A stretch of 64,000 bases of DNA, taken from Streptomyces marianii (GTDB lineage Bacteria; Actinomycetota; Actinomycetes; Streptomycetales; Streptomycetaceae). The position numbers and the translations under genes were made by a program. Location of the stretch: NCBI RefSeq assembly GCF_005795905.1, contig NZ_VAWE01000005.1, positions 1-64,000 on the forward strand, given 5' to 3'. The notes below the pieces were generated by a model, which saw only the letters and a program-made list of their open reading frames with translations, did no database searches and had not been told where the DNA came from. Position 1 is the first letter of the stretch. Every line of letters starts with the position of its first letter. Of the stretch, positions 34,711 to 43,287 are shown one piece after another.

Positions 34711-35496
34711 TCAGCGCTGGAGCGGGTGGATGTTGTCGCCGTAGTCGTCGCCCGCCGGGGTGGGGGCGGGGAGGGTGGCATGGATGTGGAGCGCGGGGTT
34801 GAACTGGGGCTGGAACTGCGGCGGGTGGTTGTGGACGATGGGCCGCAGGGTCAGCCCGCGCAAGGCGAAGACGCTGGCCAGCGCCCACATGAGGGCGGCG
34901 AGCCCGGTGGCGGCGGCGCGGCCTCCGGCCGGGGCGGCGGACCAGATCATGGCGAGGCTGCCGATCCCGAACAGCAGCCAGGCGATGCGGGCGCCGGCGT
35001 TGCCGAAGAACCCGCCGACCAGACCGAGCAACCCGGTCAGTTGCCAGAACGCGTACAGGGCGGCCGGGGCGACGGCCAGGTGCGCGGCCTGGTCGGCGAG
35101 GAAGACCCGGATGGGGTGGTCGACCGTGCCCCACAGGCCGCTGCCGTCGCCGCCGTTGGTGGCCGGGACGTCGGACAGGCCCTTGAGCGTGGCGGAGGCG
35201 ATGTCGCCGACGGCGTCCAGCATCAGCACGATGAGGCTGAGCCCGCCGAACAGTGCGGCGGCCTTGATCCAGTTGGCGACCTCGTGCCAGCTGCCGTGCC
35301 GGGCCTGGAAGACCTCTTCCCACCGCTGGTAGAGGAAGCCGCCCTCCTCCCAGGACGCCTTCCACGCGGCGCGCAGCCCGGCGAAGCGCTTCGGGCGGGG
35401 CCAGTCCTTCGCGTCGGGCGGCGGGGGCGTCTGGTTGAGCACGTCGAGGAAGGACCGGTTTTCCTGGCCGTTGACCGGCTTGTCGTTGCTGGGCAT
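34711..35496 (-). CDS. Polytopic membrane protein, 261 residues
   Basis: ATG 35496. At least four hydrophobic helices (AALFGGLSLIVLMLDAVG, VAPAALYAFWQLTGLLGL, IAWLLFGIGSLAMIWSA, GLAALMWALASVFALRG) follow a proline-rich cytoplasmic head, and the tail is H/P-rich (HNHPPQFQPQFNPALHIH). It lies in the leftward transfer block and may be a spread (Spd-like) or mating-channel protein. No specific family recognised. Confidence 0.7.
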   Translation of the reverse strand: MPSNDKPVNGQENRSFLDVLNQTPPPPDAKDWPRPKRFAGLRAAWKASWEEGGFLYQRWEEVFQARHGSWHEVANWIKAAALFGGLSLIVLMLDAVGDIASATLKGLSDVPATNGGDGSGLWGTVDHPIRVFLADQAAHLAVAPAALYAFWQLTGLLGLVGGFFGNAGARIAWLLFGIGSLAMIWSAAPAGGRAAATGLAALMWALASVFALRGLTLRPIVHNHPPQFQPQFNPALHIHATLPAPTPAGDDYGDNIHPLQR

Positions 35497-35555
35497 GGCG
35501 TAGCTGCTCCTTCGGCGGAGGTCGGTGGTGAGCGGTGGTGGGCTGGCCGGGTCGG

Positions 35556-36047
35556 TCAGCGGATCTCGTTGCGGGTGCGGGCGAAGAACGCTCCGCGCGT
35601 GGTGCTGTTGTTGTGGATCTCGGTGTGGTGGGTGACCGGGCCCTCGTAGACGTTCTTGGTGACAGCCGCGCGGGCCTTGCTGATCGCGCCGCCGATGGCG
35701 GTGGCTGCCATGGCCAGGCCCGCGAACGGCAGGGTGACCATCAGGACGCTGTTCAACGTGACGGAGGCCAGGCCCTGGAGCACGAGCCAGGCGCCGCAGC
35801 CGATGCCGGTGACTCCAGCGCCCACGCCGATCGAGGCGACGGCGATCCCGGCCGCCCAGGCCGGGACGATCCGCTTGTCGTCCTGCTTCACGGGCGGGGC
35901 GGTGCCGAAGGCCGGCGGCTCGGTGTCGTCGCGGAACGAGGTGGGGTGGTGCTGGACGGGCTTGCTGGCCCATTCATCGATCAGGCGGCGGGCTTCGGCC
36001 GCGGCCTCGGACTCGGGCATGCCGTGCTGGGTGTTCAGGGGGTCCAT
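35556..36047 (-). CDS. Two-helix membrane protein, 163 residues
   Basis: ATG 36047 with GGAG 8 nt upstream. A soluble head (SEAAAEARRLIDEWASKPVQ) is followed by two hydrophobic helices (IAVASIGVGAGVTGIGCGAW; LMVTLPFAGLAMAATAIGGA) and a short tail (VYEGPVTHHTEIHNNSTTRG). Such proteins occur in Streptomyces transfer clusters, usually described as spread-associated. Function inferred from context only. Confidence 0.65.
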   Translation of the reverse strand: MDPLNTQHGMPESEAAAEARRLIDEWASKPVQHHPTSFRDDTEPPAFGTAPPVKQDDKRIVPAWAAGIAVASIGVGAGVTGIGCGAWLVLQGLASVTLNSVLMVTLPFAGLAMAATAIGGAISKARAAVTKNVYEGPVTHHTEIHNNSTTRGAFFARTRNEIR

Positions 36048-36135
36048 CGGGGTTCTCCGATCACGCGGGAAGTGGAGCGCCCTCCTGGCCGTGACGGCTG
36101 GGAGGGTGCTTGAGGGAGTGGCCGCGCGCAACGGC

Positions 36136-36173
36136 GAAGGGCGTCGCCGGAGTCGTGTCCGGCGGCGCCCTTC
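36136..36173. terminator. Terminator hairpin
   Basis: Stem GAAGGGCGTCGCCGGA (36136-36151) with TCCGGCGGCGCCCTTC (36158-36173), one mismatch, 6-nt loop. It lies between the leftward gene at 36,047 and the divergent small gene at 36,269. Confidence 0.75.
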
Positions 36174-36268
36174 GGCGTTGTGCAGCAGGTGAGTTGGGGC
36201 TGGCGGGTGGGTAGTCACCGCACCTGCGCCCCAGGCATCCTCAAACCAACAGGCGCGGGGAAGGGGAT

Positions 36269-36433
36269 GTGGTGGAGTTCGTCTTCGAGTGCGGATGGTG
36301 CGGGGGCGACAACTACTTCGTGGGCAAGCAGGTCGGCTTCTGGGTCGACAAGTGGGAGATCCCCTCGGAGTGGGACTGCCGCTTCTGCGACGGGCTCAAC
36401 TACACGCCCGACCCGCCGTGGACCGAGGCGTAG
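36269..36433 (+). CDS. Small zinc-ribbon protein on the opposite strand of the transfer block
   Basis: A 54-residue product from GTG 36269 or, better spaced from GGGGAAGGGG, GTG 36272. It has two CxxC pairs (FECGWCGGDN and WDCRFCDGLN) around an aromatic-rich core (VGFWVDKWEIP), a classic zinc ribbon. It is the only rightward gene in a block of leftward genes and its stop abuts the stop of the gene at 36,434. Possible regulator of transfer. Confidence 0.6.
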   Translation: MVEFVFECGWCGGDNYFVGKQVGFWVDKWEIPSEWDCRFCDGLNYTPDPPWTEA

Positions 36434-36622
36434 TCAGAAACTGGAGATCAGTCCGGCGAGCGATGCGAGGCCGCTGTTGATGAACGGGGCCAGGCCGGTC
36501 GCGGCGAGGGTGAAGCCGAACAGCGTGCAGGCCAGCATGGAGCCGACGCGGACGTAGCCGCCCTTGAGCAGGACGAACACGATGATGCCCAGCAGCGCGG
36601 CGGCGGAGACGGAAAGGGCCAC
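36434..36622 (-). CDS. Small two-helix membrane protein, 62 residues
   Basis: GTG 36622 with GGAGG upstream. The protein is almost entirely two membrane helices (SVSAAALLGIIVFVLLKGG; MLACTLFGFTLAATGLAPFI). It directly follows the TraB-like gene, separated by a terminator hairpin, and fits the small spread-type membrane proteins of Streptomyces plasmids. Confidence 0.7.
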   Translation of the reverse strand: MALSVSAAALLGIIVFVLLKGGYVRVGSMLACTLFGFTLAATGLAPFINSGLASLAGLISSF

Positions 36623-36653
36623 GGCGGGTGGTCCTCCTTCGCGAGGATCGGGT

Positions 36654-36684
36654 GGGGCCGGCCGTGCTCGGGCAGGCCGGCCCC
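36654..36684. terminator. Terminator hairpin after the TraB-like gene
   Basis: A 10-bp perfect stem, GGGGCCGGCC (36654-36663) with GGCCGGCCCC (36675-36684), 11-nt loop. Confidence 0.75.
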
Positions 36685-36708
36685 GGGGATGGACGGGATG
36701 AGGAACGG

Positions 36709-38844
36709 TCAGGCGTTGTTGAGGCTCTTGATGGCCTCCAGCGCCTGGCGGGGTGAGGTGACCTGCTCGGAGCGGCTGCCGGAACTGCGCTTGCCACCGC
36801 CGCCCTTGCCGCCTCCGCCACCGCTGCGGCGGCGGGAGCGGCCGTCGCCGTCGTCCTCGTCGGGCTCGGGCCAGAACTCGCCGGGCCGCACGGGCTCGTT
36901 CCAGTCGAACCACAGGCCGCGCTTCTCCAGCTCGCTGATCTCGTAGTCGGTGAGCCGGTTGACCTCGTCGGGGAACAGCTCGGAGAGGTCGGTGTCGAAG
37001 TCCGCGTACAGCGACCGCATCAGGACGGCGCGGCCGTTGTCGAGGACGATGACCGCGACGCCGCCCGTGCTGACGCCGTTCTCCGGGTCGGCCTCACCGC
37101 GCATGGCCCGCTCGATCGCGGAACCCTCGGTACGGGAGTAGCGCGCCGGGATGGTCGGCACGTCGTAGGCGTTCTCCATGGTGCCCTCCGCCGCCTTGCG
37201 GGTGGCGCCGGGCGAACCCATGTTGAAGATGACCGGACGGCTGTTCTGCCGCAGGTTGTCCTTCATCTCCGTGGAGAAGCCGTTGTGCGCGAACGGCGAC
37301 TGCCCGGCCGGGTTGAAGCCGATGCCGTACTTGAGCCCGGTAACGGTGAGGTCCTCGCCGTCCTTCTGGATGAACTCGCCGAAGTCCGCGTCCTGCGCCG
37401 CGGTCATGAACTCATCGCCGTAGACGTTCAGCTGCCGGTAGGGGCAGCGGGGGTCGCCCGGCTTGTAGTCGTGCGGCTGGCCGTCGTGCGGCCAGGGCAT
37501 GTCGGCGCGGATCTCACACAGCGCCTTCGCCGCCCGCAGCGAGCGGGCCATCCACAGCGCGTTCGAGCCCTGCCGGTCGATGTACCTGCCGAGCACGGTG
37601 GTCTTCTCGTCCTTGCGGACGGTGCCCAGCCACACCACCTGTCCGTCCAGGGACTGGGCGGCCATGTGGATCGCGAAGAACTGCGTCTTACCCGACCGGC
37701 TGACCCCGAGGGTGAGGCCGTGGGCCGGGGCGTTCTTGTCGTGCTGGTACACCATCGTCTTGACCGGCTGGCCGGTGATGGTGAACCCGCACACGTACAT
37801 GCCCTTGGCGTCCGGGGTGAGCAGCTCGCGGGTGGCGGGGAAGATCTGCGACAGCGGCGGCTCATCGAACGCGCTGATCAGGAACTCCGAGCCGTCGATG
37901 AGGACGAACACGCAGGAGTCGTCCTCGGGCAGCTTCAGTCCGCGGCAGACCTTGGCGAGGTCGATGCGCGGGGTCTCGGTGGAGTCGGACATCTTGGCCC
38001 GGTAGAACGTGACCCCGCGTTCGTCGTCGCGGGTCTTGTGGACCAGCTCGGAGCCGGGGGCGCCGCCCTTGGGCGAGCCGACCTTGTCCGCCCAGCGCTC
38101 CTGGTCGGTGGGGGCCTTGCGGCGGCGCTGGTTGGCGTCGGGGGTGATGTGGGCCTCCATCCAGCCGGGTCCGCCCTGGCGGCCGGGCTGGATGGCGACC
38201 TCCGACAGGACGACGTCGCTGGAAGGCACAGCGAACGGGGCGGCGACGGCGGCTTCGGTGAGGCCGGTGATGGGCCGTCCGGTCTCCGAGGCGCGCAGCA
38301 GGATCGTCATGTCGTGCCGCATGCCGGGATGCCGGGTGGCCTTGACGACGTGCGTCCGGGCGGGCATCCCGGCGTTCTCCCACATCATCCGCACCTCGCG
38401 GGTGAGCAGGTCGGCGCCGTCGTCCGGCACGGCCGGGGACGGCTCCGGGACTTCGGCGACCTGCAGTTGCGGGGCCGGGGCCGCGACGGCAGGGCGGTTG
38501 CGGCGGCGGGTGTGCCGGGAGAACGGCAGCACGAAAGAGCCGGCCGCCGCCCATCCGGCGGCGAGCAGTCCGTCCAGCCAGTACGGGCCGAAGCCGGTGG
38601 TGTGCCCGGCGGCGACGTCGACGGCGGCGGCCAAGACCAGCGGGGACCAGCGCAGGATCTTGCGTCCGGCGCCGGGCTCATCGCTCTTGGCGGCCAGGAA
38701 CCATGCGCCGATCCCGGCGGCGCCGGCCAGCTGCACGACCTGGTTGACGGGGCTGTCGGGGTAGACGTTCGGGGCCACGGCCAGCACAGGCGCGGCGAGG
38801 GTGTAGGCGAGGCGTTCGAGCGTGACACTGCGCGGCGTGGTCAC
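36709..38844 (-). CDS. TraB/FtsK-like DNA translocase (conjugal transfer)
   Basis: A 711-residue protein from GTG 38844, with AAGGAG 6 nt upstream. Hydrophobic segments lie in the first 110 residues. The ATPase domain has Walker A GVSRSGKT at 380-387 and Walker B QLNVYGDEFM at 471-480. A basic, serine/glycine-rich tail (SRRRSGGGGGKGGGGKRSSG) precedes a short C-terminal DNA-contact-like domain. Streptomyces TraB proteins move double-stranded plasmid DNA between mycelia and recognise 8-bp repeats (TRS) in the clt locus. This protein is divergent from circular-plasmid TraB, so the call rests on motifs and context. Confidence 0.75.
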   Translation of the reverse strand: MTTPRSVTLERLAYTLAAPVLAVAPNVYPDSPVNQVVQLAGAAGIGAWFLAAKSDEPGAGRKILRWSPLVLAAAVDVAAGHTTGFGPYWLDGLLAAGWAAAGSFVLPFSRHTRRRNRPAVAAPAPQLQVAEVPEPSPAVPDDGADLLTREVRMMWENAGMPARTHVVKATRHPGMRHDMTILLRASETGRPITGLTEAAVAAPFAVPSSDVVLSEVAIQPGRQGGPGWMEAHITPDANQRRRKAPTDQERWADKVGSPKGGAPGSELVHKTRDDERGVTFYRAKMSDSTETPRIDLAKVCRGLKLPEDDSCVFVLIDGSEFLISAFDEPPLSQIFPATRELLTPDAKGMYVCGFTITGQPVKTMVYQHDKNAPAHGLTLGVSRSGKTQFFAIHMAAQSLDGQVVWLGTVRKDEKTTVLGRYIDRQGSNALWMARSLRAAKALCEIRADMPWPHDGQPHDYKPGDPRCPYRQLNVYGDEFMTAAQDADFGEFIQKDGEDLTVTGLKYGIGFNPAGQSPFAHNGFSTEMKDNLRQNSRPVIFNMGSPGATRKAAEGTMENAYDVPTIPARYSRTEGSAIERAMRGEADPENGVSTGGVAVIVLDNGRAVLMRSLYADFDTDLSELFPDEVNRLTDYEISELEKRGLWFDWNEPVRPGEFWPEPDEDDGDGRSRRRSGGGGGKGGGGKRSSGSRSEQVTSPRQALEAIKSLNNA

Positions 38845-38868
38845 CGAATCTCCTTCGGGAAACGGGAC

Positions 38869-38900
38869 GGGCGGCCCCGCGGTGTGTCGCGGAGCCGCCC
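38869..38900. terminator. Hairpin between transfer genes
   Basis: Interrupted stem GGGCGGC-CCCGCG ... CGCGG-GCCGCCC (38869-38900) just upstream of the TraB-like ribosome site. It may be a terminator or an attenuator setting TraB level. Confidence 0.55.
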
Positions 38901-38927
38901 GTGGCGGGGTGGGTTGGGGGAGCGGGG

Positions 38928-39347
38928 TCAGCGGTTGAAGAAGCCCGGCTTGGGGGTCTTCTCGCGCCGGTTGGAGCGGATTTCGTCCAGCGCTCCGTAG
39001 AGCTTGGAGTGGGTACGCCGGGTCTGGTGGGTGAGGTCGGCGGTCTCCTGGGCGGTGTCGCTCAGCTTCTTGACCTGCACGGCCGCGCCCCCGAGGGCCA
39101 CCGAGACGTTGCTGGTCAGCTCCACGAACTTCGCGTCGAGTCCGGCGGTGCCGATGTCGCGGGCCACGTCCTGGGCGCGCTGGGCGTTGGCCTTGACGCT
39201 GCGCACCAGCGCCTCCAGCTCGAGGCCGGCGTCGTCCAGCGCGCCGGCGAGCGTCTTGAGCTTGGCCTGGACGGCCTTGTACCGGTTGTCGTCGTCGGCC
39301 GGGACGGGCACCGGGCCGGCGCCGCTGGGTGCGAGATCGCTGCTCAT
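38928..39347 (-). CDS. Coiled-coil protein of the transfer operon, 139 residues
   Basis: ATG 39347. The protein is a long amphipathic helix set (RYKAVQAKLKTLAGALDDAG, SVKANAQRAQDVARDIGTAG) with no membrane segment. It lies between the Gly/Ser-rich protein and the TraB-like ATPase. Similar helical proteins in this position are common on Streptomyces linear plasmids. Function unknown. Confidence 0.65.
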   Translation of the reverse strand: MSSDLAPSGAGPVPVPADDDNRYKAVQAKLKTLAGALDDAGLELEALVRSVKANAQRAQDVARDIGTAGLDAKFVELTSNVSVALGGAAVQVKKLSDTAQETADLTHQTRRTHSKLYGALDEIRSNRREKTPKPGFFNR

Positions 39348-39368
39348 CAGCGGGTTCCTCCCTGATTC

Positions 39369-41600
39369 TTAGTCGTGGTGGGCGGCGGCCGACGCGTACG
39401 TCAGGCCCGCGTCTTCCTTGGCGGCCATGTCCTGGCCGTAGATGCGGGCGACCATCGCGGCCGCGAGCTTGGCGGCCTCCAGGGCGAGGCCGCACTCGGA
39501 CGCGCACCGTTCGGCCTGCTGCCTCATCCGGCCCGCGGCGTCGGCCAGGTCCGAGATCAGTTCGGTGACCTCGGTGGCGATGTTGTGGTCGCCGATCAGG
39601 TCGGCGGACATGTCCCGCAGGGCGTCGGCGACCTTGTCGAGCGCGTCCGCGAGGGCTTCGGCCTTCTCCTGGTCGGAGGCGGCCTGGATGGCGATGTTCG
39701 CCATCTCCATCAAGAACTCGTCGAACGTGATGTCCGTGCGGTGCTGGGCGGCCAGACCGCCCTGCCCGGACGGCCTGCTGACCTCCGCGCTGCTCACGCT
39801 GCTCCCTTCGGTGCTGGTGGGTCGGCTGCTGGTGGCCGGTCGGCCGACGACGGCCTGATCGCGCTCGCCGGGTGCGTCGGTCGCGTCCGGCCGACTGGTG
39901 CCGGGGCGCTTGATGACCCCCCGCCTGACGCGCGGTTGCCTGGGCGCGCGGGGCAGGCCGGGACGGCGGGCGGCATACCAGCCGAACGGGTCGGCTTCGT
40001 CGTCGACGATCACCGCGTCCGGGATGTCCTCGCTGGTGTCCGGCTTCGGGCTGGGACGGCTCGGGCGGCCGTCGGCCCACTCCACCGTCGGGTCGGGATC
40101 CTCCGCCCCGTCCCATGCCCAGCCGCGTCGCCGCCCGGCACGCCCCGCACGACCAGTGCGGCCCCGCCGACCGGCCCTGCCGGTTCCGCTGCCGGTGCGC
40201 CGACGCCGGAACCGGCGCCGTTTCTTCGAGTCGTCAGACGGCCCGTCACCGGCCTTGGAGTCCTTGCCCGGCTCATCGGACGCCGGGGCGTCCTTTGTGC
40301 CGCTGGAGGCCCCGTCAGGGCCCTCCTTGGCGTCCTTCTCGCCCTTGCCGTCGGTGCCCTTGGCCTTGGAGTCCTTGTCCTTGGTCAGGCTCACCTTCTC
40401 CGCGCCGGCCTTGGCATCCTTGGCGTCCTTCGCGTCGGCGCGGCGCTTGTCGAAGCGGCGCTGGGCTTCCTCCGCGACGGCCTGGCCCAAGGTGGTGCGG
40501 CCCGAGTCGGCCGACGCCGCGGCTTCCCGCTTCGCCTTCCGTGCCGCGTCCCGCTCCTGCCGCTTCGCGCGGCGGTCATCCCGGTTCTGCTGCCGGTTGG
40601 CGCGGGCCTGGTCGCGGTCCTTGGACCGGTCGGCGATGCCGGCGGCGTGCCCGGCACTGCGCCTTTCCTGCCGGGCGGCCTGGCGGGCTCCGGCGCGCTC
40701 CTGGCGGCCGCGGGCCCGCTCCGCGCGGGCGTTGGAGGCCGGGCCGTCGTTCTTCGAGCCGCCAGACCCCGTCTGAGAGCCTTTCGAGCCCCCGGACGAC
40801 CCGTTGCGCCCGGAACCGCCTGTACGGCCGCCAGAGCCCGTCTGGGAGCCCTTCGTTCCGCCCTTGCCGCTTCCGCTGCCCCCGGATGATCCGGACCCCG
40901 AACGCCCGGCGCCGCCGCCGGAGTTGGTGCCACGCGACCCGGGCCCCTTGGAGCCGGGACCCGAGTTGTTGCGGGACGGACCGCCGCCGCTGCCGCCCCC
41001 GCCGCGCGAGGACCCGCCGCCACCGCCGGCCTTCGAGCGGCCCTTGTCCGTCCCCAGGCCGGAGCCCGGCGACTTCGTGCGGTCGGCGTCGGCCTTTGAC
41101 CGTGCCGCCGCTTTGTCGCCCTTCGCTTTCATCATCGCGGCGTGGAGCTTTCCGTTCTGCTCCATCATCGCGACTTCCTGCGCGGTGCGGCCCTCCAGCA
41201 GCGCGGCCTTGCGCGCTATTTCAGCCTCACGGAAAGGCGCTTCGCTTTCATGATTGGCCCGCGCCCTTTCCAGCCGGAATTCAAGCCAGTCACCGAGACG
41301 GTCAGCGAGCGAACGAGGCTGGACGTATTCGCCTTCCTCGTATTCACCCTCATCTTCTCCGGTTTCCGGCGCCGTAATTCCGTCGGAACGCAGCGCTGCC
41401 GCCGGGTCCGGAACAGCCGGAATCGGCGGCAGTTCCATCGTGGTCTCCTCCGGGCGCTCCGGGGGAGCCTCCGGAATGTCTTCCGGCGGCGGAATGGTGT
41501 CGATGAAATCCGGGATCGGCGGCAGCGTGTAGGTGGAATCACCGCTCCACGGGCCGTGGACCAGGGTTCCACCGCTCGCGTCGTCGGACTCGTCGGACAC
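39369..41600 (-). CDS. Large low-complexity protein of the transfer operon
   Basis: A 743-residue protein from GTG 41600, which follows GGGAGG by about 7 nt. Residues about 1-90 are acidic and proline-rich, about 185-300 are Gly/Ser repeats containing two copies of GSKGSQTGSGG or GTKGSQTGSGG, about 300-500 are charged K/R/D/A repeats, and the last 130 residues form a conserved helical domain (DITFDEFLMEMANIAIQAAS). The order suggests a long flexible linker tethering a helical domain, perhaps a mating-pair scaffold. It heads the transfer operon. Confidence 0.65.
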   Translation of the reverse strand: MSDESDDASGGTLVHGPWSGDSTYTLPPIPDFIDTIPPPEDIPEAPPERPEETTMELPPIPAVPDPAAALRSDGITAPETGEDEGEYEEGEYVQPRSLADRLGDWLEFRLERARANHESEAPFREAEIARKAALLEGRTAQEVAMMEQNGKLHAAMMKAKGDKAAARSKADADRTKSPGSGLGTDKGRSKAGGGGGSSRGGGGSGGGPSRNNSGPGSKGPGSRGTNSGGGAGRSGSGSSGGSGSGKGGTKGSQTGSGGRTGGSGRNGSSGGSKGSQTGSGGSKNDGPASNARAERARGRQERAGARQAARQERRSAGHAAGIADRSKDRDQARANRQQNRDDRRAKRQERDAARKAKREAAASADSGRTTLGQAVAEEAQRRFDKRRADAKDAKDAKAGAEKVSLTKDKDSKAKGTDGKGEKDAKEGPDGASSGTKDAPASDEPGKDSKAGDGPSDDSKKRRRFRRRRTGSGTGRAGRRGRTGRAGRAGRRRGWAWDGAEDPDPTVEWADGRPSRPSPKPDTSEDIPDAVIVDDEADPFGWYAARRPGLPRAPRQPRVRRGVIKRPGTSRPDATDAPGERDQAVVGRPATSSRPTSTEGSSVSSAEVSRPSGQGGLAAQHRTDITFDEFLMEMANIAIQAASDQEKAEALADALDKVADALRDMSADLIGDHNIATEVTELISDLADAAGRMRQQAERCASECGLALEAAKLAAAMVARIYGQDMAAKEDAGLTYASAAAHHD

Positions 41601-41642
41601 GGTGCACCTCCCTCCAGGGGGACTTGACAGACAGTGGGGTCT

Positions 41643-41676
41643 CGTGTGCACGCGTGTGCACGTGCACGTGTGCACG
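41643..41676. promoter_or_regulatory. Putative operator: three CGTGTGCACG repeats
   Basis: CGTGTGCACG occurs at 41643, 41653 and 41667, each overlapping its partial complement CGTGCAC, so the block is palindromic. It lies about 45 bp upstream of the GTG start of the transfer operon's first gene and is a candidate repressor site (KorA-like or other). Confidence 0.55.
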
Positions 41677-41729
41677 CTTTACGCGCGCGAGGCCCCGCCG
41701 GAGCCCGGCGGGGCCTTCGTGGGTGACGC

Positions 41730-42038
41730 TCAGTTACGCGGGCCGTGCTGCTTCAGGACGGTGTCCGCGTACTGCATGAGGTGGTCGAACAGCCGCGGGT
41801 CGCCCGCCTGCCGCTTCTCCAGCACCAGCTTGAAGAGGCGGCAGACCAGCGTGAATGCGGTGAGGACATCACCGCGACCGGCTTTGACTTCCCTCGTGAT
41901 TTCGGACCGAGTAACGCGGAGCCAGAATTCCATCCGGCCCATTTCACCGCGACGTTCGATCGCCTTGCGCTCTTCGTCCTGCAGCCAGCCGTTCCGCCCT
42001 TGAATGGAGCGTTCGATGCTGCTGAGGGGGCGCGTCAC
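41730..42038 (-). CDS. Small helical protein, 102 residues
   Basis: GTG 42038 overlaps the upstream stop (GTGA). The protein is basic and helical (IQGRNGWLQDEERKAIERRG, VLTAFTLVCRLFKLVLEKR). No family recognised. It is coupled to the 158-residue gene and precedes the palindromic operator region. Confidence 0.6.
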   Translation of the reverse strand: MTRPLSSIERSIQGRNGWLQDEERKAIERRGEMGRMEFWLRVTRSEITREVKAGRGDVLTAFTLVCRLFKLVLEKRQAGDPRLFDHLMQYADTVLKQHGPRN

Positions 42039-42511
42039 GCCGACTCCCTGTTACCCAGGTCGTAAATCGACGTAGGAACACTATAGCCGGAACTCGGGCT
42101 CTGCGCACCCTGCTGCGTCGAGTTGGGTGCAGCCTGGAGCTGCTGCGGGTTCTTCTTCCGCTGCCTTTCCAGCTCCTTTTCCTTCCTTTCCTTGGCCGTA
42201 TTCACAACGGCCTCGTCGTGGGCGCGGCGCTTATAGGCGCTCTTTTCCAGGCCCGCGGTCAGGTCGTTCAGGTCCTTGAGAACACTCCCGAGGGCCTTTT
42301 CGACGGGCATCGCCCGCAGCCGGGCGTGGTACCAGCGGTCACCCTCCACGTGCGTGTCGCGCAGGTGCACGCGAGTCTCCATCGCGAGGGTCTCCAGGTT
42401 CTTGCCGATGTCCAGCAGCACGCGCCGAACGTCGGCCAGGTACCGGGCGGTTGCCTCCGGGCTCTGCGCGACGTCGCGCAGAGGGGAGTAGTTCGGGTCG
42501 TTGCTGTTCAT
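42035..42511 (-). CDS. Hypothetical helical protein, 158 residues
   Basis: ATG 42511. Helical N-terminal part (ARYLADVRRVLLDIGKNLET), then a highly charged coiled coil (AKERKEKELERQRKKNPQQ) and a disordered tail. Its stop overlaps the next start. No recognised function; the gene belongs to the leftward transfer block. Confidence 0.6.
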   Translation of the reverse strand: MNSNDPNYSPLRDVAQSPEATARYLADVRRVLLDIGKNLETLAMETRVHLRDTHVEGDRWYHARLRAMPVEKALGSVLKDLNDLTAGLEKSAYKRRAHDEAVVNTAKERKEKELERQRKKNPQQLQAAPNSTQQGAQSPSSGYSVPTSIYDLGNRESA

Positions 42512-42599
42512 GCGAGAAGACCTCCAGGTCTCGGGGTTGGGGAGGGGAGAGTCCGTGTCCCCGAGGCTGTGCGCGGGGGTGGGTGGTGCTCGGAACGAT

Positions 42600-42635
42600 C
42601 TCGCCCGCGCCCCGCTCGGGGCGGGCGCGGGCGAG
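42600..42635. terminator. Terminator after the DUF2637 gene
   Basis: Stem CTCGCCCGCGCCC (42600-42612) with GGGCGCGGGCGAG (42623-42635), 13 bp, 10-nt loop. Confidence 0.8.
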
Positions 42636-42665
42636 CGGCCTGCCGGCCGTGGCCGTCACCGGTCC

Positions 42666-43287
42666 GCGCTCACGCTCGGGAGCGTGGGCGCGGACCGGGT
42701 GCGACCATGAGCGGCAGGGGACTGCCGGGGGTGAGCGCGTCGGCGCTCACCGGGCGCTCACCTACGCGCCCGGGGCGGCCTCTTCGACCTGAGCGCGCAG
42801 GCGCTGCGCGGTCGGGCGGGAGACCGGCTTGTCGGACAGGCCCGCGTCGGTGAGCGCGTCGCGGATCTCCGTCCACTCGGGTCGGCGCCCGAGCTCGGTG
42901 TAGAGCAGACGGATACGAGCGTGGCGGCGCTCGGTCAGCGCCTCCGTCTCGCTGCGCGTAAGCGCGCCCTCCGCTCGCTGAGCGTCCGTCTCCTCCGTGT
43001 CGCGCTCACCCTCGTGAGCGCCGGAGGTGAGCGCCGGGCGCTCACGCTCGCCGCGAACCTCGCCCGAGGTGAGCGCGCTCATGTCGGGGTGAGCATGCTC
43101 GGTCTCCTCCGCCCGTTCGACGGTGAGCGCGTCCTCGGGAGTGAGCGTGTCGGCGAGCGCGGCGGGCGCGGAGCCGAGCTTGAGCGCCATCCGCTGCTCC
43201 AGCGGAGCCTTGCTCCGCCACCGCCACCCGTACTCCTCCTTGAGCTGCGCTCGCAGGTAGGTCTGCTCCTGGAGCCGGGTGAGCGCC
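42666..43287. repeat. Cluster of twelve GTGAGCGC octamers (candidate clt / TraB recognition sites)
   Basis: Exact copies of GTGAGCGC or its complement start at 42666, 42731, 42743, 42754, 42850, 43002, 43014, 43027, 43038, 43069, 43123 and 43280, with several one-base variants between. They span the 3' third of the DUF2637 gene and its downstream region, and force A-L-T triplets into the protein. Streptomyces TraB proteins bind clustered 8-bp TRS repeats at clt, so this is a candidate transfer locus. Confidence 0.6.

Noticed and set aside
39900..41300. Long rightward frames opposite the low-complexity transfer gene
   Set aside because: They are antisense artefacts of high-GC third positions; the leftward frame has the ribosome site and operon context.
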